Assembly (NCBI RefSeq): GCF_002878395.1
Contig: NC_061115.1
Span: 156,035,941 to 156,099,940 of the forward strand
Direction: 5' to 3'
DNA from: Capsicum annuum
Lineage: Eukaryota > Streptophyta > Magnoliopsida > Solanales > Solanaceae
Length of the DNA stretch: 64,000 nucleotides
The notes beneath the pieces are model-generated. The model did no database searches, was not told where the DNA came from, and saw only the letters and a list, made by a program, of their open reading frames with translations. Position numbers and translations under genes: made by a program. Numbering within the stretch: the stretch's first letter is position 1; every line of letters starts with the position of its first letter. This document shows, one piece after another, positions 36,901-46,717 of the stretch.

Positions 36901-38675
36901 TGTTTACCTAGAGAGAATTGAATCTTAGGTAGAGACGACGGTTAGAATTGTTAAAGGACTATGATATGAGTGTGCTGTACCATCCGGGCAAGGCCAATAT
37001 TGTGGTAGATGCCCTAAGTAGAGTGTCCATAGGTAGTGTTTCGCATATGGTAGAAGGTAAGAAAGAGTTGGCTCGTGATGTACATCATTTGACTAGATTG
37101 GGGGTTAGGTTGTTTGACTCTACTGAAGGTAGTATAGGGGTTCAGAGTAGTTTCGAATCCTCCTTGGTTTCAGAAGTGAAGGAAAAACAATACTTAGATG
37201 CTAGTTTGGTTAGACTGAAGAAGTTAGTCAAGGACCAAAAAGTAGAGGTTTTCTCCCAAGGGGGATATGGTGTGTTGAGATTGTAGGGTCGATTGTGTGT
37301 CTCGAATATTGATGATCTGAGATAGAGGATTATAGCTGAAGCACACAAGACGCGATATTCTATTCATCCTGGTGCCACCAAGATGTATCGAGACTTGTGG
37401 GAAATCTATTGGTGGAGTGGCATAAAGAAAGATATAGCAGCACTTGTAGCTAAGTGTGCAACATGCCAACAGGTTAAGGTTAAAAACCAAAGACCTGGTG
37501 GTATGATGCAAGAGTTTAGTATTCCCACCTGGAAGTGGGAAGAGATAAATATGGACTTCGTGATTAGTTTACCTCCTTCCCGACGCCATCATGATTCTAT
37601 TTGGGTTGTGATTGATAGGTTGACGAAGTCTGCTCATTTATTGCCTGTTCATACTTCATATACTATTAAGGATTATGCTAGATTGTATATCCGAGAGCTA
37701 GTCAGACTGCATGGAGTTTGCTTGTCTATCATTTCGGATAGGGGTACTCAGTTCACTTCACAATTTTGGAAAGCTTTTCAGAAGGGTCTTGGTACCTAAG
37801 TTCTTTTAAGTTCTACTTTTCATCTGCAGACCGATGGTCAGGCTGAGCGAACCATCCAAATCATAGAGGATATGTTGAGAGCTTGTGCACTTGACTTTAA
37901 GGGAAGTTGGGATGATCACTTACCTTTGATAAAGTTTGCGTACAATAACAGTTTCCACTCTAGTATTGGCATGGATCCATTTGAAACCTTATATGGGAGG
38001 AAGTGTGGATCACCCATAGGTTGGTTCAAGGTGGGTGAAGTGGCTGTGAGTGGTCCTAATTCGGTATTTAAGGCTATTAAAAAAGTTAAGTTGATTAGGG
38101 AAAGGTTGAAAACTACGCAAAGTCGTCAGAAGTCATATACGGATGTTAGAAGGAGAGACCTTGAGTTTGAAGTTGGTGACCTAGTGTATCTAAAAATTTC
38201 ACCCATGAGGGAGGTAAAGAGATTTGGAAAGAAGGGGAAGCTTAGTCCCTGTTTTGTTGGTCCTTACAAAATTCATAGCCGTGTTGGTAAGGTAGCTTAT
38301 GAGGTCGAGTTGCCTTCCGAGTTGTCCTCTGTTCATCTGATATTCCATGTCTCCATGCTTAGAAAGCATATTAGCGATGCTGTAGTAGTGGATTCCTCTG
38401 TGAGTGCTGACATTAAAGAAAATCTTTCTTTTGATGAGATTCCTGTTGAGATTCTTGATTTTAGTGTCCGAAGACTAAGGAACAAAGAAGTTCCCTTGGT
38501 CAAGGTGTTGTGGTGAAACCAATCTGTTGAGGGTGCAACTTGGAAAGCTGAGGCGGATATGCGATCCAAGTACCCGCACCTTTTTCCGCGAACTCCGATC
38601 AAGCCGAAGGTACCGTTCTTTCCTAAATCATGCATTTTTGATAAAATTTGCAGCAGTTCAACTGTCATTTATTAA
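33974..38675 (+). pseudogene. Decayed gag-pol-chromodomain polyprotein of chromovirus B
   Basis: The start ATG (MPPR) is followed by a TGA at codon 5. Gag includes MTVREYCLKFNQLAKYA (34481-34531) and a CPKCGRAHSGEC finger near 34917. A second knuckle has lost its first cysteine (FLCGYMGY). Protease is marked by ALLDPGSSFSYV (about 35238). RT shows [20 protein letters not shown] (about 35947) and an intact [10 protein letters not shown] (about 36244). RNase H ends in VVDALSRVS (about 37000). Integrase has the zinc-binding CATCQQVK region (about 37458), then D in WVVIDRLTKSAH, D in [13 protein letters not shown], and E in GMDPFETLYGRKC. The C-terminus has FVGPYKI, FHVSMLRKHI and a chromodomain (about 38420-38590, PVEILDFSVRRLRNKEVPLV then GATWKAEADM). 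At least ten stops or frameshifts interrupt it. Stop TAA at 38673-38675. Confidence 0.95.
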
Positions 38676-38828
38676 GTGTTCATCTGTAGTTTATTAAATT
38701 TATGCATTCTATGTTGCATTCAGAGTGAGAAACGATATGGTGATAAGTCTAACGAATGGTTTCAGCTGTATGCTCTATTGCCTATCTAATCTTGGCATGT
38801 CTAGCATCATTCGAGGACGAATGCTTCC

Positions 38829-38841
38829 AAGGAGGGGATGA
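38829..38841 (+). promoter_or_regulatory. Polypurine tract of chromovirus B
   Basis: AAGGAGGGGATGA abuts the 3' LTR. It is preceded at about 38808 by CATTCGAGGACGAATG, a small perfect stem-loop (CATTCG, loop AGGA, CGAATG) found before the tract in related elements. Confidence 0.9.
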
Positions 38842-40960
38842 TGTAATTCCCCGAGATATTTTTCGTTAAAATTTTATGCATAAACATGTTGGGTTCTATC
38901 TTCTAGAATGAATTATAAATTTTTCGAGCGGAATGTCTTAGATTATGATCCCATTGCGTAGAGTATCGAATAAGCTTTCCAACGATATGTGGATCATCCA
39001 AAACGGACACCCGAGCGACGACTTATGAACATTCCGATCGAACCGTCAATAGTAGTGAACAGTAAAACGTGCAGGAAAAAGTATTGAGGCCTGGTATATT
39101 TTTGTTCCAACTTTAAATGATCATAACTCCTTGTACATAATGATCTGGGTGATCTACTATATATCAATGGAAATCTCTGCGAGTCCTCTTTCCAATGAAA
39201 TTGGTTTCATCCAATTTGGATATCAGAGTAAAACGTTATGGTTGATCTACTTCAGACTATCAAAACAGTCCACCAAAGGATAGATTCAAGAATTTTTTTA
39301 ATTTTTAGGGGCATTTTGGTCATTCTCCCTTACCCAAAATCTGCCCAAACCCCATATTAAATCCTATTATAAGCATTATATGTTATATTTCATCAAATTC
39401 CCTCAAAAAGGAAACCCTAAGCTCTTACATCCAACTTCAAGAACCTCCAAAGTTCACCATTAATTCTGCAAATTTATTCAAGATTCCAAGTTCCTAGTTC
39501 AAGAACACCAAGAACCATCATTCAAAGGCACGATTAACATCTCAAAAATGAGTATCGATCTAAATTTCATCATTCAAGGTATGTGGGGGTTTTCAACAAG
39601 AACTCTCTTTCGTTCTTGTGCCTAAAAGTAATTTTCTTTACAAAGGCATGATTTTTATTTGATTTTTACGAATTTGAAGCATAAACCAATATCTTATGAT
39701 GATTATTATGAAACCTTGATGTTTATGATTTTGAAAGATGAATTTACATGTGTGGAGATATAAAACATGAATCTTGAATAATATTTATCATGATTTTGAT
39801 ATTTGGGTCATGAATCCCCATTGGAAATTATGTTTTTTGGAGAAAGTCTGTGTTATAAGCACGTTGATATTGAATATTTGAGATATTTTGAATGATTTGA
39901 CCTTTGGGTCTTAATGGAGTTGTTTTGAACTCGAGTGTGAAAGAAATCTATAATGTGGTTGATTTTGATAGATAGGAAGCATGATGGCTCCCGATGTATA
40001 TTTATATATTACTGAAATTATTTTATTGTGGATTGTCTTTGAAATGATCTGAGCTAAGTCTAGAAGAAATATTTAGCACCGAGTGGGAGGTATAAAGCGA
40101 CCTTACTTCCCTAGAACTACGTGCCCCCGTAGAAGTGAGCCTGAGGCTGATTTATATAGTGATCACTAGTTTGTGTGGATTTGATATCGATAGTCCTACT
40201 CTGATGGCAAGGATAGGACGACTTTCCCCAACGTGGGTTGTACGTTGGACTCCATGTAGCTCACATGGTTTATGTCGGTTATAGGATCTCCCAGTGTGTG
40301 TGTGTTTCCTTATGTCTATGGTGAATGGTGAAGTGATTTGAAAGTGTAATTGTGAAAGTTATTCTTTCAAAAGATTTAAATGATATTTACATTATGAGAC
40401 TTGATATTCTTGATGAACTGAAAGTGGTTGACAAATTATATGATGACTCACATGTGTTATTGTACTTATTTCATCCTCTCATGATTATGATGATTTTATT
40501 TGGGCTATGTGAGTCTTTCATATATCCTGCATATTTCATATAAATATTTATGATGATGATGTTTATACTACTGTATACACTCCCATATGCTCGATTCCTT
40601 TCCGTGGATGTTCCGAGGACGTGATGTCTGATGTTGGTTTCACGGAATTATTTATATTTGATAATTGAGTATGAGTCAGTTGGAGCATGTCTCAATGGCT
40701 CGCTTGCTTTATTAATTTTCTTAGAGGCTTGTCAGACTAGTATAGATGTTGGGAGTTGACTAATAAGTCGTATTTTGTTATCTTTCTGAAATTCTTTTAT
40801 TCTTGGATGATGATTACTCTGTTGATATTTGAGGGTTATTTATGGAAACCCCATTGATTTTTGCTGAACTGAATGAAAATGGCTCAAAGGGTTAGCTTGG
40901 GGCTACTCATAGCCTCAAGCACCGTGTGACGCCTCGGGACCCATTTTTTGGGGCGTTACA
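38842..40960 (+). repeat. 3' LTR of chromovirus B (2119 bp, two internal deletions)
   Basis: Collinear with the 5' LTR, but it has only one copy of the 172-bp unit and lacks about 124 bp corresponding to 33284-33407. Together these account for the 295-bp length difference. Hairpins remain at 39597-39618 and 40895-40920. Confidence 0.95.
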
Positions 40961-40965
40961 CGCGT

Positions 40966-41229
40966 AGTCGATTATATCTTAAATATTTTCTTTCTTACAT
41001 TTAACGAAACAATCTTTAGAAATGTTTAAACATACTGTACTGATAATTTTAGAATACATAAAGTTCATTATACATAAATGAAGGATAAATTATACACAAA
41101 GTTGTATAGAAATTAAACACAATGCTGAAGATAAATTAAACAGAAAGTTATACATAAATGGAAGTTTATTCATTATAAAGTTCATTGCATTTTGTACAGA
41201 ACATGCACAAGAAAATCATCTATGGGTTA
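40966..41229. other. Flank between chromovirus B and the LINE
   Basis: The first dozen bases continue the foldback's right arm. The rest is AT-rich and has two copies of a TTATACATAAATG-like phrase (about 41071 and 41149) and related ATAAATTA blocks. No gene. The exact LINE 5' end in this stretch cannot be fixed. Confidence 0.4.
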
Positions 41230-41331
41230 GAAATAGAGGGTCTTGCCTCTCTCTAAATTTCCCCTTTTATCCTTTACTTTTTTACTTCCTTTTTAGATTT
41301 TCACATCCAGTTTCTCTAGCTTTCTTCTCTA

Positions 41332-43570
41332 ATGGACTCCCCGATGGTTGAATATCTATCATCCCACCCTTATAATACTGTTAAAATCTCTCTACCACCC
41401 CTAAATTCTCCTTCCTACTGCGATATTACTGCTAATAAACTTATTGCCATTCCCTTACTAGTCGAAGACTCATCGACTGCTTCTCCTCCTAGTGATCTGG
41501 ATGATTCCATGGTTACTCTCATCTTGAAGATAAGAACCATCTTTATGCGCCTTGGCAACACTCGATCATTATCAATGCCTTTGGATTTAAATTCACTCAC
41601 CAATACTTGAATATGAAATTGGATGCCCTTTGGTGGTTACCCGAGCCCCTTTGTCTTATAGACCTAGGTTTTAATTTCTATACTATCAAATTATAAAATC
41701 TGGCAAGTCAAGCATAAATCTTGCAAGGCGAGCCCTGGTTCATTGCGGGAAGCTTTCTCTCGATTTGAAAGAAAACACTTAAAGGTAGATGTATGCACTT
41801 CGGTCACGGTAAGGGGGCGATATGCATGCATCTGTATCCAGGTCAATCTAGGAAGTCCAATCAAATCCTTCATTACCATTGGAAATCATAAGCAAAGTCT
41901 GGTACACGAAGGTGAAAAATACTTTGGAAATTGTGTAGACACCTTGGGCACACAGCCCAATCCTGTGTAAAGAAATAGGATCCCCCATCTCTCCCATTCA
42001 CCCGAGCTACTCTAGCAGCTCAGAATTTTGATCTGAATTCTGAAGAATGGCATACCATTTCATTCAATCAAAAGAAGAAGAGCCCTTCACGCACCTCACT
42101 AGTGGTTAATCACCCCAAGTAGCTTCTGATGGCAGACAACTAACCACTTTCGCCTTAGGTAAGTCCTCCTACCCCCACCTTATCAATGGACGGCCATGCT
42201 GCCTTACCTTCGGGAATAGTAGATCTGGAAAGCTAGGGCTTGCAATCAACATTAGGCCTCACTAGGTCAACTCAGTAATTAGAATGGCCTCCCTTGGCCC
42301 AAAAGTCCAATTAGATCCAATGAAGGCCCACTTGATATCCAACAGTTCTATTGGGCTTGGTTAAAAGGCTATTTTGCCCCAACAGAAGCCTACTAGCTTA
42401 GATAGTCCAACTATCTTAGGGACAGTAATGTCCATGGACTTGGACTCCCCCTATTTATGGGTCAAGACCAATTCTCTTATTTCCTATACTGTTCCTATTA
42501 CTTCTATTGACTCCTCTCTTTTAATTAATAATGAACAAAACAAAAACCTCTATGGGGGGTCACCCTCTAGTCAGCTCATCATTACCCGCCCCTTTTCTAG
42601 GGATATTCCCATCAATATGCTGATGGAAACCCCTTCAGTTACCCAAAGGGATTTGATGGATATTATATCCCACTCTGAAAATGCATTAAATGCATCTTAT
42701 TCTCCCCCAACTCCAACTCTTCACCTCTCCCATAAAAATTCTGATTTTAATCCCCCCCTCTTCTACTATGCAAACTGTTACCTACCACAATGAACTCCCT
42801 TCCTTCTCAAGGGATTTTACTATTTACCAAACCATTTCTATCAACTCACACCTCAGTATCATAGTTGGAAGTATGCCTCTCAAATCTCATCTCCACTGAC
42901 AAGGACTTAGTTCACTCTCTACATTTAGGAGCCGAGATACCTAGCTCAACTGGCAATGACATACCTCAATAAGGGTCTCTAGAATTTTAGTCTGAATGTG
43001 TGGATGTCAACATTATTTCAGATTTTCAACTCCTCATTCCCAGGGGACCTAAATCCAATTCTCATCTCAGAGATGATGACTCAAACTAGCATGACTTTGC
43101 CCTTCTTTCTGTCACTGAATCCCTCCCTCTTAACTCTGGGACCCTATTTTGTCAATCTCTTTAGCGATAGCCCACTACCCCATATTTGTCCCCTTTTTAA
43201 ACCCATGCACCTTCCACTTTACTCCTAGAAATGCTAGAAAGGAAAAAAATATAGTATCTGTAAGAGAGAGCAACCGGGAGATGGAAAGCTTGTTGACTCA
43301 TCTTAGAATACCCAAGACAGATGTTCTTACACTGGAAAATCCTATAAATTTAGAATTTGTGGAGCCTCTACACGAGATGGTCTTGTATTACTGCCTCAAG
43401 TCTTAGACAAACTAGAATTAGGATTAAGTCTACCAAACCTTATTCTAGGAGACCTCTTCAAAGTGAAGGTTACCCCACTGTCCAAGAAAAGGAAGAACTT
43501 AACACCTCCGGGACCATCCAACCCCTTAGGGAAAGGGAAAGGAATAGTAGTGGAGACCCCCTTAACAATC
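41332..43570 (+). pseudogene. LINE ORF1 (DUF4283-like nucleic-acid-binding protein), decayed
   Basis: The start MDSPMVEYLSSH is followed by a DUF4283-like region spread over frames (about 41500-41760). Then come RYACICIQVNLGSPIKSFIT and IGNHKQSL (about 41818-41900), matching the segment that in plant L1-type ORF1 proteins precedes a CCHC knuckle. The knuckle (about 41930-41970) is present in another frame with CRHLGHTAQSC. The remainder to about 43570 is a Pro/Ser-rich linker in several frames with many stops. Its role in intact relatives is RNA binding in the retrotransposition complex. Frameshifts make this copy non-functional. Confidence 0.75.
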
Positions 43571-43576
43571 AACCAA

Positions 43577-45517
43577 TGATGTAGAATTGCATTATATGGA
43601 ATGCCAGGGGTGATAATAATGCTGAATTCTGTATACACTACAACTTTATTGTTTCCATACATCAGCCCTCCATCTTAGCACTTCTTGAAACATGGTTGAT
43701 CATTCCAGATTAGCTGATGAATTGGGTTTCTCTTGATTTATCCAGTATAGTGCTTCTGTTCATTCTAGGGGTATTGTTATTCTTTGAAAGGATGACAACA
43801 TTTCTATTTCTAGCATCTCGATCACTCCTCAGGCCATTCGTGCTATTGTCAAGGTTAGTAATCCCCACTCTTGTTGGATTCTTACTATTGTTTATGCAAG
43901 TAATAATGTTACTATAAGAAATAATATTTTGGTCTAGATAAAGCCCATTGCTGATTCTCTTGACTCCCTTGATAGTATAGCCTAGTTAGTTGAGGGTGAC
44001 TTTAATGAGATTCTGAAGGTTTCTAAAAAATTTGGGCAAAATAAAATTAACATGCAGAGAGTTACCACCTTTTGTAACTGCATTAACTATTGTAGGCTTA
44101 TTGATTTAGGTTTTAGAGGTAGTAAATACACATGGTCTAATATGAGGTATAGGGTCAAACAGGGCCTTATTCTAGAAAGACTTGATAGGTGCATGACCAA
44201 TGACAATTGGATCCACTTATTCCTTGAATCCTCTATTTTTTATCTGCTTAGAACTCACTCGGATCATTCTTCTTTACTCCTTCAGTTAACTAGAGCTAAT
44301 CCCAATATCCAAAAATATTCTAGAGTGGTATCCGTGTGGTGCAACCATAGTGACTTCCCTAATCTAATGGACCAATCCTTTTTGGAAGGGTCTGATCTTA
44401 CTAGTGCTACCATAGACTTTGAGGATAAGGCTAGGACATGTAATAGGGAGGTTTTGGGTAAAATTTTCCATAAGAAGAACCATATCCATGATAGACTTGC
44501 TAGTGTTCAAAACTTCCCTTATTACCCCACCAGCTTCTTTGGTCATAACTTGGAGCATTATCTCATTGAGGAGCTTAAAGCCCTCCTAACAGATAAAAAT
44601 GACTTCTGGATGTTAAAATCTAGTATCAACTGGCTTATGGAAGGAGACCAAAATACCAAATTCTTCCATACCTCCACTATTAATAGAAGGAGGAGGAATA
44701 ACATCCAATCTCTCAATGAGAATGGGGTCTGGCTCCAAAACTAGGAGGACATCAAGAATACTATCCACTTCTTCTATACATCCATTTACTGTACTGTCCT
44801 TTCTTTTCGTACCTTTTCCTGTCAGCCCAACCCCTCCATTTATGGATTCTTAAAATCCTCTAACCATCTCTTCTAGACTCCTCTATGAGTGAACACCGCC
44901 TATCTTTGTCTTATTCCTAAGTGCAATAATGTCACCATACTTAAGAATTTCAGACCCATTGGCCTCTGCAACACTCAGTACAAAGTTGTTACTAAAATAA
45001 TAGGTAATAGAATTAAACCCTACCTTCAAAATCTCATTGATCCTAATCAATCCAACTTTTTTTTCTAAGAGAAGGGCCTCTGATAATTCCATTATCATTC
45101 AAGAATACTTAAGGCACCTCAAGACTCTAAAAGGTAGGGCCCAGAGCATAATTCTTAATATTGACTTAGAGAAAGCCTTTGATAGAATTGAGAGGTCATT
45201 CATCTGACAAACCCTTTTTTACTTCAATTTTCCTCCTGGCCTCTCTAAGCTCATAATGTCTTGCCTTACCACCTCCTCAATTTCCATCCTAGTTAATGGA
45301 GTTAAGAACCCTGCATTCCAACCTTCAAGGGGCATCAGACAAGGGGATCCCATGTCTCTTAATCCCTTTATTCTGTATATCGAACTGTTGTCCAAAAGGA
45401 TCAACTATGAGGTTTATAACCTTTAGTGGACCCCTTTTTGTATTAGCAGAAGGGGACCCTAGATCTCCTATCTTTTCTTTTCTAATGACCTTACCTTATT
45501 TGTTAAAGCTGATAGAT
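43577..45517 (+). pseudogene. LINE ORF2 (endonuclease and reverse transcriptase), N-terminal part, decayed
   Basis: The apurinic-type endonuclease starts with IIWNARG (about 43590) and PSILALLETWL (about 43670). It shows the GDFNEI motif (about 43998) and a long frame at 44052-44744 with LIDLGFRGSKYTWSN and RTHSDHSSLLLQL. RT follows with NFRPIGLCNTQYKVVTKIIG (about 44946), ILNIDLEKAFDRIE (about 45152, motif A), IRQGDPMS (about 45335, motif B) and the active-site block LFFSNDLTLFVKAD (about 45472), where the usual FADD reads FSND. A block expected between FLKSSNHLF and TAYLCLIPK (the KAPGPDG region) is missing near 44880. Chromovirus C interrupts the frame just after the active site. Confidence 0.88.
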
Positions 45518-46717
45518 TTTAATACCCCATATTTTTCTAGCTCAGTTTAGCTCTCAGTATGATAAAATTCCTATATATACTTTCAAAAATTATCATAATT
45601 TTCCATCTTAAGACCCATCTTTGTTTAGGAAATTCATTCAGCTTTCAAACGATATAAATTTCTCCTAAATCTGATATTTGAGTGAGAAGTTATGGCACTT
45701 TTAGTGAAACAATATGTCAAATTGAGAAGTACCACGTCGTGGTAAGGGTCAAAATGGAATTCGTTAATTTCCAGTAAGAAACCACGATTCCAGGGCATTG
45801 CGGTGAAGTTTATGTTCCCAATTGGCTTTTTCTAGTGTGTCAATATGATAACGCTGCATCACGCCAGAGTGCCATTTCATAATTATCACTTTCCAGTGAG
45901 GCTCCTCGATAACTCTGTATTGTGCCAAAGTGTATTTTTGCACTCTTCCTTGGACTACACTAGCCGATAAAATTTAGTGGATTACCACGATGCCACCACA
46001 TCGCAATGAAGGCCAAAATTGGGAAACCAGTGACATGAATTTTAATTTCTTTCAGGAGCAATTTAGTTTTTTTCTACTGCCCTAATTAGTCTAAACTCAT
46101 GATTTAAGCCCTAATAACCTAGTTAAGTCATTATTTACTCAATTTCCCTCAAATCAAGATCAATCTCTATTATAGTTAACAAAACCCTAGCCTTTAAGAA
46201 TCAAGAAGAATCTCAAGAATCTTCAAGAAGTTAATTTCTCAGGTATATTAAATGCTCATCCATGGGTCCTTACCACCCATGGAGCCCAAGAATCATTTCT
46301 TTTCAAAACACAAAAGTGAGATTCCATGAATTACATGTTTGAGTTGGATTTTGTTCATGTGTGTATTGTTATATTGGCTTCAATCCATGATTAATTGCAA
46401 GTTTCTTGAAATTAAGATAGCATGTGTGATGAATTATGTGATTCTCATGTTAAATCCTTTAAGTTACAAGATGAATGTTGTATCCATGATATTTATATAT
46501 ATGTTTATTATTGTGTGAAATAATCATGCTCCCTAAGTGTTTGTTAAAATGCCTATGTGAGTTAAATAGTGCAATCATGACATGTTATCATATTTTCCTA
46601 TTCATGTACAAGTTTATGCCTGTCAAGTGTTTGACAAAATGTCTAAATGAATGCATTGTTAACAAGCAATTATTTTTATGCTTTTAATAGCATGCCATGC
46701 TTTACTATCAATGATAC
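45518..46717 (+). repeat. 5' LTR of chromovirus C, first part
   Basis: Matches the start of the 3' LTR (60310 onward). It includes a U3-like region with repeated GC-rich motifs (about 45725-46010), an A-rich stretch with AAACCCTAG (about 46182), an AGGTATATT motif (about 46241) and a perfect stem-loop at 46260-46282. About 480 bp here (46163-46640) have no counterpart in the 3' LTR. Element D begins directly after 46717. Confidence 0.92.

Larger units (their letters stand above)
31347..40960 (+). mobile_element. Chromovirus B: full-length Ty3/gypsy (Del/Tekay-type) element with perfect TSD
   Basis: A complete 9614-bp element flanked by CGCGT on both sides (31342-31346 and 40961-40965). Order: 5' LTR, tRNA-iMet primer site, decayed gag-pol with a C-terminal chromodomain, purine tract, 3' LTR. 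It is the same family as the minus-strand element A. Premature stops from the fourth codon of gag onward show it is dead. It landed in the right arm of the foldback at 29911-31346. Confidence 0.97.
41230..45517 (+). mobile_element. L1-type LINE, 5' portion, decayed and interrupted by chromovirus C
   Basis: A non-LTR retrotransposon with a pyrimidine-rich 5' leader (about 41245-41330), a DUF4283-like ORF1, and an ORF2 with endonuclease and reverse transcriptase. It is cut at 45517 within the RT and continues at 63315. The duplication at the junction (TAGAT at 45513-45517 and CAGAT at 63310-63314) lies in a codon series that continues in frame on the other side. The 5' boundary is approximate; the 3' end and its target duplication are outside the window. 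Confidence 0.88.
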
